Positions 1-6,593 of a DNA stretch of 45,926 bases are shown piece after piece; position 1 is the first letter of the stretch; each line of letters begins with the position of its first letter. A program made the position numbers and the translations under genes. Source of the stretch: a virus; the IMG/VR virus record IMGVR_UViG_3300031653_000004, positions 1 through 45,926 of that record; one strand, given 5' to 3'. The notes beneath the pieces are model-generated. The model worked only from the letters and a program-made list of their open reading frames with translations. It did no database searches and was not told the DNA's origin.

Positions 1-127
1 AGTGGTGCATACTTCCAAAGCTTTCTCCTTGTCCCCGGTTAGGTAGAAGGATGCTTTTCCTTCATGGAACGCTCCCCCCAGTATTAGAGGAGAGGCAGTG
101 TATTTCGATTCGATTCCAAGGACATAG
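1..127. repeat. Terminal direct repeat, left copy
   Basis: These 127 bases are identical to the last 127 bases of the window (45800-45926). The odd length equals a common assembly k-mer size, and a gene reads through the joined ends without interruption. I infer an assembly overlap of a circular or permuted genome, not a biological terminal repeat. Confidence 0.95.
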
Positions 128-213
128 TTTAGATAAAACTTTCGCTCGCACTTTCGTGCGAGATCATAGAAGTGGTATCCGGAACCAGTCTCACGATGTT
201 TTTCAGGCTTCAT
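1..213 (-). CDS. Cas4/RecB-like PD-(D/E)XK nuclease, N-terminal part (runs off the window)
   Basis: First 71 codons of a nuclease whose remainder lies at 45092-45799. Translation starts at ATG 211-213 and stays open to base 1; joining base 1 to 45799 gives 306 residues. This part carries Cys22 in a KCERKFYL motif and His50 in a GGAFHEGKA motif, both typical of the N-terminus of Cas4/AddB-type exonucleases, where the Cys is a possible iron-sulphur ligand. The start overlaps the end of the upstream gene (203-433) by 11 nt. A short dyad (CAGGGG-C-CCCCTG, 214-226) sits in front of the start and leaves only a weak G-rich ribosome site, so translation may be coupled to the upstream gene. Confidence 0.85.
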   Translation of the reverse strand, partial: MKPEKHRETGSGYHFYDLARKCERKFYLNYVLGIESKYTASPLILGGAFHEGKASFYLTGDKEKALEVCTT

Positions 214-433
214 CAGGGGCCCCCTGAAACAAGGCAGCACATCTCTGTGAACAGACTATATACTCCCCCATTACCAAACGCCAGCCTTCCCGTCTAAGTT
301 CTGTCATCAGCCGTTCATAGAGGAAAGGATACCGTACTGCATCGGCAATATCTATTGTGATTCGTTCCTTACATCCGTCCCTCTGACAATGATAGTCAAA
401 AGATACTTCATGTACCGGTAATACTTCAACCAT
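203..433 (-). CDS. Small Cys-rich protein, possible zinc finger
   Basis: A 76-residue protein of unknown function. The ATG at 433 is chosen over an upstream in-frame ATG at 493 because TAAGGAGG lies just before it. Cysteines occur as C-x4-C near residue 16 and C-x3-C near residue 60, a spacing that could bind one metal ion. A dyad at 455-476 lies in its leader. Its 3' end overlaps the start of the nuclease gene, so the two may be co-translated. No family was recognised. Confidence 0.75.
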   Translation of the reverse strand: MVEVLPVHEVSFDYHCQRDGCKERITIDIADAVRYPFLYERLMTELRREGWRLVMGEYIVCSQRCAALFQGAPDEA

Positions 434-454
434 ACCTTTCCTCCTTAATAAGAT

Positions 455-476
455 GGGCGGGACCGGAAACCCGCCC
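455..476. other. Perfect stem-loop in the leader of the 203-433 gene
   Basis: GGGCGGG (455-461) and CCCGCCC (470-476) form a 7-bp GC stem with an 8-nt loop. On the minus-strand transcript the U-run comes before the stem, so it is not a standard terminator. It could be an RNA processing or attenuation structure. Confidence 0.5.
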
Positions 477-567
477 AGTGAAAAAAAGCACACTTAAACT
501 TATTCGTCTTCCGGTTTTTGCTGAGTGAATACCTAAATCAAGTATAACTTAATAAAGATATTTATAT

Positions 568-584
568 GCTGAACAACGTTCAGC
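568..584. terminator. Stem-loop downstream of the 619-918 gene (weak terminator candidate)
   Basis: GCTGAAC (568-574) and GTTCAGC (578-584) form a 7-bp stem with a 3-nt loop, 35 nt past the stop codon of the minus-strand gene. What follows on that strand is AT-rich but has no clear U-run, so termination is uncertain. Confidence 0.3.
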
Positions 585-618
585 CAACTGGAACAGCAAA
601 CAATATGCCGTTGTCCAG

Positions 619-918
619 TTATTCACTATACTTCTCAAAGCGAAACGACGCTACATCAAAAGGGGTAGGTTCGCCATCCCCGGGTGTAACAACCAAGATG
701 GTCATATCTGCCAACCTACTCGCTGAACCCTCACTCGGAGCGTGCCCCGGTTCAAAGGTATCAAGTACAATGGCGGGCTCGCCGTGCTTAGGCCACAAAT
801 AACTTTTGAGCATCTCGTCGGCTACTTGGGTAACCACATCATCGACCTTGAATGGGTTCTTTGCAGTGTAAATTGGTGCGTACTTCTTCAGCAATTTTAG
901 TTGTTCCTCTTTAGACAT
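619..918 (-). CDS. Hypothetical phage protein, 99 aa
   Basis: Unrecognised 99-residue soluble protein. The start at 918 is preceded by GGAGGTAATTAA, a strong ribosome site. The N-terminus is Lys/Glu-rich and probably helical (about residues 1-40); the C-terminal half has beta character with a Gly/Pro-rich turn near residue 80. It is followed by a roughly 185-nt gap with two dyads before the next gene, so it may end a sub-operon. No membrane segment or metal motif is visible. Confidence 0.75.
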   Translation of the reverse strand: MSKEEQLKLLKKYAPIYTAKNPFKVDDVVTQVADEMLKSYLWPKHGEPAIVLDTFEPGHAPSEGSASRLADMTILVVTPGDGEPTPFDVASFRFEKYSE

Positions 919-1006
919 TTAATTACCTCCTTAAATTGTCTCTTTATTATTAAACTAAGGGGAGAGGGAGGAACCCGTAATAAAAAGAGGGGAAAAGTAG
1001 CGGTAT

Positions 1007-1183
1007 TCATTTTCCCTCCCCCCGTAATTTCTTTTCAATCAGCTTTTGAGTTTCTTCATTAAGGAGAGGAAACACATCGTTGTACGAGGACGCTTTAATG
1101 TGTAAGTCATCGTTGCTGGAAAACTCACCCAGCAGGGCGAATTGTACCGGCCCGATATCAATTGTCGTTCTTATTCTTTTCAT
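1007..1183 (-). CDS. Hypothetical phage protein, 58 aa
   Basis: Small unrecognised protein. The start at 1183 has GGGGAGT eight bases upstream; a longer frame from 1228 exists but has no comparable site. The protein ends in a Lys/Glu-rich helix. It overlaps the end of the 1158-1322 gene by 26 nt, and a candidate internal promoter (1207-1235) lies directly in front of it, so it may be the first gene of a separately controlled transcript. Confidence 0.65.
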   Translation of the reverse strand: MKRIRTTIDIGPVQFALLGEFSSNDDLHIKASSYNDVFPLLNEETQKLIEKKLRGEGK

Positions 1184-1322
1184 GATTACTCCCCGTTTGT
1201 TTCTCAATATTACCATGTAATCGCCCATAAGTCAAGCTCTTTATTACAAGAATAAACAAGGCAACAATAATTCCCCAGGCTGTGACACCCATCTCTATTA
1301 ATGAAAGGATTGGATTACTCAT
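1158..1322 (-). CDS. Small single-pass membrane protein, 54 aa
   Basis: The ATG at 1322 follows GGGGAGAGGATA. Residues about 11-29 are a hydrophobic segment (GVTAWGIIVALFILVIKSL) followed by a basic, polar tail, so an inner-membrane protein with a cytoplasmic C-terminus is likely. It overlaps both neighbours, as most genes here do. Role unknown; a host-takeover or superinfection-exclusion factor is possible, but nothing in the sequence proves that. Confidence 0.65.
   Translation of the reverse strand: MSNPILSLIEMGVTAWGIIVALFILVIKSLTYGRLHGNIEKQTGSNHEKNKNDN
1207..1235 (-). promoter_or_regulatory. Candidate internal sigma70 promoter with operator-like motif
   Basis: Read on the minus strand: TTGACT (1230-1235), a 17-nt spacer, then TAATAT (1207-1212), followed by the gene at 1183. 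The -10 overlaps a TTAC-CAT-GTAA palindrome (1210-1220) that recurs at the two control-region promoters. It lies inside the coding region of the preceding gene. Confidence 0.45.
1210..1220. promoter_or_regulatory. Operator-like palindrome TTACCATGTAA
   Basis: Interrupted palindrome TTAC-CAT-GTAA. It extends to an 18-nt match with one mismatch at 10422-10439, near the late promoter. At this site it overlaps the candidate -10 box. Confidence 0.4.
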
Positions 1323-1557
1323 TATCCTCTCCCCGTATTCCACCGTAAGGATCACCGTCAACGATATATAAATCATTGTTGCCTTCCTTTTCCACATATT
1401 CAAAACACGGCTCACCCTGTTTGACTGAATAAACCTCACTTAATACACAGGCCGTTTCAAGATGCGGGAATTGCCAGTACTTACACGTGTTATTGCATTT
1501 TACAGCGGTTCGTTTTTCTCGTCTGTTTATAAGATCATTCAGTGGGTGTGCCATCAT
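1315..1557 (-). CDS. Small four-cysteine protein, 80 aa
   Basis: Cysteines at about residues 21, 25, 38 and 51 (C-x3-C-x12-C-x12-C, with a CNNTCKYW segment) suggest a bound metal, although the spacing is not a standard zinc ribbon. Start ATG-ATG at 1557/1554 follows GGAAGGA. The gene overlaps its upstream neighbour by 23 nt and its downstream neighbour by 8 nt. Acidic C-terminus. Function unknown. Confidence 0.65.
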   Translation of the reverse strand: MMAHPLNDLINRREKRTAVKCNNTCKYWQFPHLETACVLSEVYSVKQGEPCFEYVEKEGNNDLYIVDGDPYGGIRGEDNE

Positions 1558-1996
1558 CTTCCTTCCACTTTATCTTTGCCCCACAGTTTACGCAGTAGTC
1601 GTGTGTTTCCAAAATTAAACATTTACACTCAGAACAAACATATCTAAATTTTAGCGTAAATATTCTTTCCAGGCATGGTTCGGGCTTGGCTGTTTTCATA
1701 TCACCTATAATCAGTAAATCTTCTTTGCTATATCCTCCAGTTGAAAAGTGTGCTCTGTATTGCGTATCTTTGAATCTCTCGTAATCATCCATATCCCAGG
1801 TCAACCCATACAAGGGCGTGCCGTCACAGTCTCGTTGATAGGCACAAACAAAAAGCCTTATACCGCTATCTTTAACCTCGACCAAAGTGCCCATTGGAAT
1901 TTGATGCTTCATTGCTAAATTCTTTTCTTTCCAAGTAAGCCCCGGAACATCTGACGGGAGATCGTGTACAATTATCATTGCTGGTTTTCCTTTCAT
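1535..1996 (-). CDS. Phage protein with C-terminal zinc ribbon, 153 aa
   Basis: The start at 1996 is chosen because it has the AAGGAATAAGGAT leader that also precedes the next two genes upstream; an alternative ATG at 1978 has AAAGGAAA. The first 90 residues are a beta-rich domain (GTLVEVKDSGIRLFVCAY is typical). The last 35 residues hold C-x2-C and C-x2-C pairs (CSEC, CVNC) forming a classic zinc ribbon. The role is unknown; zinc ribbons of this type usually mediate protein or nucleic-acid contacts. Confidence 0.75.
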   Translation of the reverse strand: MKGKPAMIIVHDLPSDVPGLTWKEKNLAMKHQIPMGTLVEVKDSGIRLFVCAYQRDCDGTPLYGLTWDMDDYERFKDTQYRAHFSTGGYSKEDLLIIGDMKTAKPEPCLERIFTLKFRYVCSECKCLILETHDYCVNCGAKIKWKEDDGTPTE

Positions 1997-2000
1997 ATCC

Positions 2001-2225
2001 TTATTCCTTTGGCGTCTGCCTTTCACACTTTGCATGTATCGGTTTATAACTTTGCAGCTCTTTGATGATATCATTTTCAATCTCTATCTCTCCGTTATTC
2101 CTCCTAATAGTCCTTGAGTTTATCACCTGGTATGCTACGAATCGCCGCTTACAGTGTTTACCGCAGATAATACACTTCCCTTCCACTAATCTTGACAATT
2201 CGAGTTTTGCAGATTTATCGATCAT
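2001..2225 (-). CDS. Small Cys-rich protein, 74 aa
   Basis: Starts at 2225 after AAAGGAGTAAGGAT. The N-terminal CIICGKHC cluster and a later HAKC could together form one metal site, with a basic stretch between them (residues 26-43). Possible nucleic-acid-binding mini-protein; no family recognised. It sits in a tight run of genes sharing nearly the same start-site leader. Confidence 0.65.
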   Translation of the reverse strand: MIDKSAKLELSRLVEGKCIICGKHCKRRFVAYQVINSRTIRRNNGEIEIENDIIKELQSYKPIHAKCERQTPKE

Positions 2226-2229
2226 ATCC

Positions 2230-2442
2230 TTACTCCTTTATTAAATTGCATGGCCGAAAATATTTTATAAGACAAAATTGATCATTCTTTTTCTGCATCC
2301 ATTTGCATTTCACAATAGTGTAAGTATGAATATTTTCTTTTTGTTTTGGTTTTAATATTTCTATTGCTTGAGCATAATAATAATGCGTTGGGCTATCTTT
2401 ATGCCGATAGTATTCACCTATTTCTATGTCTTGTGGTCGCAT
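2230..2442 (-). CDS. Hypothetical phage protein, 70 aa
   Basis: The start at 2442 has AAGGAGTAAGGAT, nearly identical to the leaders of the next two genes. It is a compact, Tyr- and Lys-rich, beta-type protein beginning MRPQDIEIGEYY, a pattern I associate with small SH3-like phage proteins, but I cannot assign a family. Only 4 nt separate it from the gene that follows. Confidence 0.6.
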   Translation of the reverse strand: MRPQDIEIGEYYRHKDSPTHYYYAQAIEILKPKQKENIHTYTIVKCKWMQKKNDQFCLIKYFRPCNLIKE

Positions 2443-2468
2443 ATCCTTACTCCTTACATAAAATATAA

Positions 2469-2726
2469 TTACTGTTTCTTTTCCACCTCGCGTACAAAGT
2501 CTCGCAGTTTTTTTATGCTATTTTCCCCGTAGCTCCAATCAATTTTTCCGAGTCGTACAAGGAAGCCATACAATGTTTGATAATACACTCCGTGATCATA
2601 AATGTATGTTACCATGTTGTTTTTTACTGCATACACCAATCCGCGAGCTGTATAAACCCCGTCAGTTTTTTTCTTTGCTTTCTCTTTTATGTATGCAATG
2701 TTTTCAAGAGTATTTCCGTATTTCAT
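2469..2726 (-). CDS. Hypothetical phage protein, 85 aa
   Basis: Start at 2726 is supported by GAGGTGAAAGAA; the longer in-frame extension to 2813 would run inside the upstream gene without a ribosome site. Lys-rich helix at residues 8-22, a short beta region with repeated Tyr (residues 30-60) and a helical Lys/Glu C-terminus. Function unknown. Confidence 0.6.
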   Translation of the reverse strand: MKYGNTLENIAYIKEKAKKKTDGVYTARGLVYAVKNNMVTYIYDHGVYYQTLYGFLVRLGKIDWSYGENSIKKLRDFVREVEKKQ

Positions 2727-2731
2727 TTCTT

Positions 2732-3526
2732 TCACCTCGTCATCAAAATATAATACCGCACATCCGGCATGCGCTTCTCGCCGAACGCTTCCTCGATCGG
2801 CATGTATCCGCAAGTTGCGCCGACGTTGTAGACCATGGTTTTGTAAATATAAGAATTATATATCGGGTCTTCTGCAGGCTGTCCGATAAGAAATTGCTTA
2901 TCTCCGATTATCGTTGTCAGATGCCCTGCTTCTTTTGCGCTTGTGTAAACAGCAATCGACAAACCGCCTGATTCAGCATTTTGTACCGCTCCAAATAAAG
3001 TGCTTTCCTGAAAACAATACTCCGGCATGTACTGAAAAAAGCTGCCGTCCTCAATCTTCTGAATTACAGCATTGGCGTTGAACTGGCAGAGGATTGATAT
3101 CGGGTGCTTTTTGTAAAGCTTACCGCTATAGTCAAGCCTGTTTTTGTAGTCGTCATAGCCAAGGCGGTAATATAAAAATGTACTTACTCCAACTGTGCAG
3201 TGAGTTTGATAAGCGTATCCTTTCGGCGGTGTATTTTTATATGATACTGTGACAGGTTCCGGATATCCGTTTGTTGAATAAGGAACAATCTTTGATGTAT
3301 AATGCCATTTCCCGTAAGGTTTATCAAAAGATGAACAAAGGCAAACATTATTGTTTACGATGTTTTCAAATTCTTTGTTTTTCTTACTGAGCAGACAACG
3401 ATAACACTGCTGATAAGCGTATATATATTTACGTATCCAGCTTATTGCCCGTTGTGCCGATCGCGTGATGTCATGCGGTATGTCCAGCCCCTGGGGGTGG
3501 ATTAGCGGTTTACGATCTGGTTTCAT
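2732..3526 (-). CDS. Candidate papain-like (NlpC/P60- or CHAP-like) hydrolase
   Basis: A 264-residue protein, the largest of the left arm. Residues 105-265 carry a Cys-His pattern like papain-fold peptidoglycan amidases: Cys110 in YQTHCTVGVSTFLYYRLGY, an AN-x-VI helix near 151, then GGLSIAVYTS and AGHLTTIIG with His202. The N-terminal 100 residues are helical and Cys-rich (Cys41, 44, 62, 64) with no assigned family. It could be the endolysin, since no other cell-wall hydrolase was found, but it lies in the presumed early arm and lacks a signal peptide. A host-directed protease is the alternative. The start overlaps the upstream stop as ATGA. Confidence 0.5.
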   Translation of the reverse strand: MKPDRKPLIHPQGLDIPHDITRSAQRAISWIRKYIYAYQQCYRCLLSKKNKEFENIVNNNVCLCSSFDKPYGKWHYTSKIVPYSTNGYPEPVTVSYKNTPPKGYAYQTHCTVGVSTFLYYRLGYDDYKNRLDYSGKLYKKHPISILCQFNANAVIQKIEDGSFFQYMPEYCFQESTLFGAVQNAESGGLSIAVYTSAKEAGHLTTIIGDKQFLIGQPAEDPIYNSYIYKTMVYNVGATCGYMPIEEAFGEKRMPDVRYYILMTR

Positions 3527-3750
3527 TTATCCGTCCTTTTGTCGATGAAATCTTTTCTGAGTAATGAAAAAGTTTTCTTACAGATAGTTAGCCGTACTGT
3601 AATGATATCATCAGACGGTTCAGGCTCCCCGAACAACGGACACCAATCGCCGCAGGATATATCTGCCTGTTGATTAGGACATCCACAATGTTTCATTTTT
3701 CCTTTCCGTTCTATGCTTAAAGAACCGTTTTTGTCTATTTCAATTTTCAT
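3523..3750 (-). CDS. Small Cys-rich phage protein, 75 aa
   Basis: Begins MKIEIDKNGSLSIERKGKMK, followed by CGC-PNQQADIS-CGDWCPLF. This layout (short beta strand, basic GKMK, Cys cluster with CGDWCPLFGEP) is a recurrent small phage protein of unknown role; four or five cysteines suggest a metal site. Ribosome site GAGGACAGA before 3750. ATGA overlaps on both sides imply translational coupling. Confidence 0.7.
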   Translation of the reverse strand: MKIEIDKNGSLSIERKGKMKHCGCPNQQADISCGDWCPLFGEPEPSDDIITVRLTICKKTFSLLRKDFIDKRTDK

Positions 3751-3920
3751 TCTTCTGTCCTCATATCTTCTTCTAATTCTTGCTCTTGTTCCGGCTCTTC
3801 AAGCCCTTCCATAAAGTTTGCATAATATCCATCATTTCCATAAGCTACATCACCATAACACATTGAGCAAACATCTTGATTGTCGGGTATTTCCGATCCA
3901 CACATTGAACAATATTTCAT
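3747..3920 (-). CDS. Mini zinc-ribbon protein, 57 aa
   Basis: Short gene with GAGGTAACA before ATG 3920. The protein begins MKYCSMCGSEIP, with a second pair CSMC at about residue 18: a complete C-x2-C/C-x2-C zinc ribbon in 21 residues, followed by a Tyr-rich linker and a strongly acidic tail (EEPEQEQELEED). ATGA overlaps join it to the genes on both sides. The acidic tail could mimic nucleic acid or contact a basic partner; this is inference. Confidence 0.7.
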   Translation of the reverse strand: MKYCSMCGSEIPDNQDVCSMCYGDVAYGNDGYYANFMEGLEEPEQEQELEEDMRTEE

Positions 3921-4174
3921 TCTGTTACCTCTTCTAAAAATTGCGACACATATTCGCGGTAGATTTCGGTCAGCCAGGCTTTGGCTTCTTTAAATGTTGA
4001 ACAACAAGTTCCATCTGTCTTGTACTCATCAACAGAATACTCTACTTTATAAACGCCCTGTTCTTCTTTTATTATTTGTGCATCAATTAAGTAGTTATAA
4101 TATCTCATCTTTCCATCAGTGAGGTCTTTTCTTTCAAATTCCAACGGCTTTATCCGGTAAAGTTTTTCACTCAT
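3917..4174 (-). CDS. Hypothetical phage protein (YRIKPLEF family type), 85 aa
   Basis: Start at 4174 after AGGAGGCCCCCA. The pattern YRIKPLEF at the N-terminus, a central antiparallel-strand region and a C-terminal FKEAKAWLTEIYREY helix match a very common small phage protein with no known function. Overlaps the next gene by ATGA and the previous by 8 nt. Confidence 0.7.
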   Translation of the reverse strand: MSEKLYRIKPLEFERKDLTDGKMRYYNYLIDAQIIKEEQGVYKVEYSVDEYKTDGTCCSTFKEAKAWLTEIYREYVSQFLEEVTE

Positions 4175-4343
4175 TGGGGGCCTCCTGTAAAGCCTTCAAT
4201 GCACAGACTCGGCAAATGGTTCGGTATTTATCGGCACGGAATATAACTCCGCAAGAATAGCATGTACATTCATAGCGTATACTATCAAAATTATTATCTT
4301 TCGGCCAATCTTGCGGCTGATTTTTTAAGGTATGAGCACTCAT
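4167..4343 (-). CDS. Mini zinc-ribbon protein, 58 aa
   Basis: Short gene. ATG 4343 follows GGAAGGTGA and overlaps the upstream TGA stop. It carries CTCYSCG and, 16 residues later, CRVC: a four-cysteine zinc ribbon. N-terminal 20 residues are polar and probably unstructured. The end overlaps the next gene. Role unknown. Confidence 0.65.
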   Translation of the reverse strand: MSAHTLKNQPQDWPKDNNFDSIRYECTCYSCGVIFRADKYRTICRVCALKALQEAPNE

Positions 4344-4612
4344 CATTCACCTTCCTTTTCAAGCGCTGACATTTTGTCTAAAATTGTCCTAGTCGGCCAT
4401 GGGTCCAAATCTAATTCCCTTTTAACATCTGGTTGATTTAGCCATCTTTTCATTTCTTCCCAGCACTCGGCCAGCCAAACGGCACGGCGGGTCTGATTCG
4501 GAATGCCTTCTGGAACCGGACAGTTAAAATACTTTGATTGAATATCTGAATTGCAACCGGTAATAGGACATCTTTTACATGGTACCCACTTTTCAATCGG
4601 CAGTAGTTTCAT
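4343..4612 (-). CDS. Hypothetical Cys-containing protein, 89 aa
   Basis: Start at 4612 is chosen for its AAGGAGCAAACC ribosome site. Cysteines at about residues 12, 15, 20 and 31 (VPCKRCPITGC...NCPVP) could bind one metal; the C-terminal half is helical with a Trp-rich segment (WLAECWEEMKRW). No family recognised. Followed within the same strand by the mini zinc-ribbon gene. Confidence 0.65.
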   Translation of the reverse strand: MKLLPIEKWVPCKRCPITGCNSDIQSKYFNCPVPEGIPNQTRRAVWLAECWEEMKRWLNQPDVKRELDLDPWPTRTILDKMSALEKEGE

Positions 4613-4622
4613 GGTTTGCTCC

Positions 4623-4826
4623 TTAATATCCAAAAAAGTTATCGACCATATTATCAATTTCTGTGTCGGCTACATCCTTATAGTCTTCACCTTCAAAATG
4701 TTCTAACCAGTCCCAATCGTGATATGATTCACTTAAGTTGATAAATTCATCATTATCAAGCTTGGCATTAAAGTATGTATCTAATTTTTCTTTCCATTCT
4801 TGGATGTTCTCTGATGTAAGTTTCAT
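4623..4826 (-). CDS. Acidic hypothetical protein, 67 aa
   Basis: Start at 4826 with AAAGGGGTAAACC. Very acidic (many Asp and Glu from residue 22 on) and Trp/Tyr-containing; net charge strongly negative. Acidic mini-proteins in phage early regions often act as DNA mimics against host nucleoid or restriction proteins; that role here is only a possibility. Confidence 0.6.
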   Translation of the reverse strand: MKLTSENIQEWKEKLDTYFNAKLDNDEFINLSESYHDWDWLEHFEGEDYKDVADTEIDNMVDNFFGY

Positions 4827-4829
4827 GGT

Positions 4830-5048
4830 TTACCCCTTTATCAATTTTCTTGAAGCATTCCTATGTCTCGCCTTTCCTCTCTCTCTGTCTGTCGGGCAAT
4901 CATCGCCGACTACAGTACGGTGGCACCTTGGGCATCCTATCTCATCATCACATATCGCAACCCCGCAGCACGCCGTAAATAGCGTACTGTTGGTACCGCT
5001 AGGGTGTATTATCACCATATCGACAATTACCCCTGGATTATAATACAT
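4830..5048 (-). CDS. Small zinc-finger-like phage protein, 72 aa
   Basis: ATG 5048 follows AAGGAG at normal spacing; a GTG at 5057 is too close to that site. Central CCGVAICDDEIGCPRC and VVGDDC motifs place five or six cysteines at zinc-ribbon spacing, a pattern I have seen in many small phage proteins. Basic C-terminal tail (RERGKARHRNASRK) suggests nucleic-acid contact. Confidence 0.65.
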   Translation of the reverse strand: MYYNPGVIVDMVIIHPSGTNSTLFTACCGVAICDDEIGCPRCHRTVVGDDCPTDRERGKARHRNASRKLIKG

Positions 5049-5060
5049 AAAATTCACTCC

Positions 5061-5324
5061 TTACCATTCGAATTCAACCCTTATAATATGCCCTAATACT
5101 CTAAAAAGTTTTTCCTGCACAAATTCGACTAATTCGGGGTTTACTGGATCGGCTTCTTCAATAAGCACCTGATAATATTCTTCGGTATCCGGCCATAACG
5201 TTATGTGCTTAGATACTTCTACACAATGCAGATCACCCCAGTTAATTGCACCGTCTATAGTATTCGGGTCAATGTTTTTTAAAATACTTTCCACGTATGC
5301 TGCTATTTTTTCTCCAGTGTCCAT
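5061..5324 (-). CDS. Hypothetical phage protein, 87 aa
   Basis: Start at 5324; its GAGGAG ribosome site is formed by the last codons of the upstream gene, so expression is probably coupled. Mixed alpha/beta, acidic, without membrane or metal motifs: a helix at residues 5-16, strands around SKHITLWPD and YYQVLIEEA, and a C-terminal helix-strand unit. Function unknown. Confidence 0.65.
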   Translation of the reverse strand: MDTGEKIAAYVESILKNIDPNTIDGAINWGDLHCVEVSKHITLWPDTEEYYQVLIEEADPVNPELVEFVQEKLFRVLGHIIRVEFEW

Positions 5325-5326
5325 TC

Positions 5327-5779
5327 TTACTCCTCAATCGGTACTACTTTGTACCAGAAATTCCATTTACAAGTAGATTCTTTTGTCGGATAATTATCAT
5401 TTAACCATATATATTCTCCATTCCCTATATAGATACAATACATCCATATCCGCTCATACTCTTCATCACAACGGTCACAGTCTGTATGAAAACAAAGCTG
5501 CCCGATTTCCGGCTCGTCCACGTCTAACTCGATGAGCTGGCAGGGGATGATATCAAGAAAACGCATTACCCCCATTATTGGTATATTGTATGCCGTGTTC
5601 CAGTAAAGCATTTGCGTTTCATTAAATCCAATGCCGAGGCCACCATTAATTCCCACTATTTTAATATTACCTGGGACTCGAATGATGCCTGATTGTTGTT
5701 CTTTCAGCCAGGCCAACTTTTCGGCGCTGGCTTTGATTTCACTTTCAAGTTCATTTATTTGCTTCTCATAGTCGGTCAT
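5327..5779 (-). CDS. Coiled-coil plus beta-domain hypothetical protein, 150 aa
   Basis: Residues 1-30 form a heptad-type helix (INELESEIKASAEKLAWLKE), followed by a beta-rich domain with five cysteines (IPC, LCFHTDCDRC, TCKW). The start at 5779 follows AAGGAGGAC, where the upstream gene ends with no gap. Probably oligomeric through its N-terminal helix. No family recognised. Confidence 0.65.
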   Translation of the reverse strand: MTDYEKQINELESEIKASAEKLAWLKEQQSGIIRVPGNIKIVGINGGLGIGFNETQMLYWNTAYNIPIMGVMRFLDIIPCQLIELDVDEPEIGQLCFHTDCDRCDEEYERIWMYCIYIGNGEYIWLNDNYPTKESTCKWNFWYKVVPIEE

Positions 5780-6064
5780 TTAGTCCTCCTTTTTTGTTAT
5801 GCCGGATGCTATGCTGGCAATGCCTTTTAAACGGATGCGTTGGCTGTCTATAATTTCGGTGAGTTCCTTTATCCTTTTTTCACGATGAAAGTCTCGTTCT
5901 TTCAGGGTTGAAAGCTCTTCGGCTATTGTTACTTCAGTGTATCGTTTTCTGTCTGAAGAACGCATACACCAACGACCTATTGCTGCTACGATTACAGTCC
6001 AAAGGATAAGGAAGACAGCGGCTAGGATTATTACCTGCATTGAAACCATGAAGTATCCTTTCAT
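5780..6064 (-). CDS. Membrane-anchored coiled-coil protein, 94 aa
   Basis: Residues about 10-30 are a hydrophobic span (VIILAAVFLILWTVIVAAI); the rest is a charged helix (TLKERDFHREKRIKELTEII) likely to form a coiled coil. Type II or Rz-like topology is possible. Two starts are plausible: ATG 6064 (AAAGGAAAG) and ATG 6049 (AAAGGATAC). An early-region inhibitor or a spanin-like protein are alternatives; nothing here decides. Confidence 0.6.
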   Translation of the reverse strand: MKGYFMVSMQVIILAAVFLILWTVIVAAIGRWCMRSSDRKRYTEVTIAEELSTLKERDFHREKRIKELTEIIDSQRIRLKGIASIASGITKKED

Positions 6065-6466
6065 TCAACTTTCCTTTACAGGGCAGCTGTATACATATTC
6101 CGTGCTGGTTTTCTTTTCAAAGTGACAGCCATTTTTCATAAGGGATTTTGGAAATTTGTCAACAGTAGTACAGAGTATTATTCTAAACCATTCACTAACC
6201 CACGAAATTGAAACAGTACCCCCATAGAGATGACAACTATTACCTACTTTAAACTTTTCGGTAGGGAATAATTTATGCACTGCTGCCTTTAGTTGCCCTA
6301 CCCGGTTTAAAGATGAGGCTAAGGCACTGAAGCATATAATAGGGTAATTTAGTTGAAAACGAAATAAGGTACTGTCACAAAATTGCTCGTTTATTTTTTG
6401 TGCCTCGATCAATCGTCCTTGTATTTTTTTTATAATTTCTCTAGTTTCTTCCTTGTTTGTCATCAT
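6065..6466 (-). CDS. Hypothetical phage protein, 133 aa
   Basis: Starts at ATG-ATG 6466 after AGGAGAAAAG. N-terminal charged helix (residues 1-28), then a Cys-containing mixed domain with a C-terminal CPVKES. No membrane segment. It abuts the membrane-coiled-coil gene exactly (stop TGA, next base ATG) and overlaps the 50-codon gene upstream by 26 nt. Function not recognised. Confidence 0.6.
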   Translation of the reverse strand: MMTNKEETREIIKKIQGRLIEAQKINEQFCDSTLFRFQLNYPIICFSALASSLNRVGQLKAAVHKLFPTEKFKVGNSCHLYGGTVSISWVSEWFRIILCTTVDKFPKSLMKNGCHFEKKTSTEYVYSCPVKES

Positions 6467-6593
6467 CTTTTCTCCTGTTCATTTGCTCTTCGTCCCAGCG
6501 TTCGTAAGCCAGGTCCTCATCGACTTCCGGTTCTTCTATAAGTCCGGAAAACCTTTCATATTCATACGCTTCATTGTCTACTATAATATACAT
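6441..6593 (-). CDS. Small acidic protein, 50 aa
   Basis: Short gene. ATG 6593 overlaps the upstream TAA stop (TAATG) and follows GGAAAAAG, giving a coupled start. Sequence begins MYIIVDNEAYEYERF and is very acidic in the middle (EEPEVDEDL), with a basic C-terminus. Likely real because it fills the gap exactly in a gene-dense operon. Confidence 0.55.
   Translation of the reverse strand: MYIIVDNEAYEYERFSGLIEEPEVDEDLAYERWDEEQMNRRKDDDKQGRN

Noticed and set aside
566-802. Plus-strand open frame opposite the 619-918 gene
   Set aside because: No ribosome site, opposite to a well-supported gene, and no conserved-looking sequence.
4575-4585. TTACATGGTAC, partial match to the operator palindrome
   Set aside because: One arm differs, and no promoter is near; taken as chance within coding DNA.
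6140-6167. TTGACA-16-TATGAA on the minus strand within the 6065-6466 gene
   Set aside because: Only 4/6 at the -10, 16-nt spacer, no operator or downstream boundary; too weak to list.
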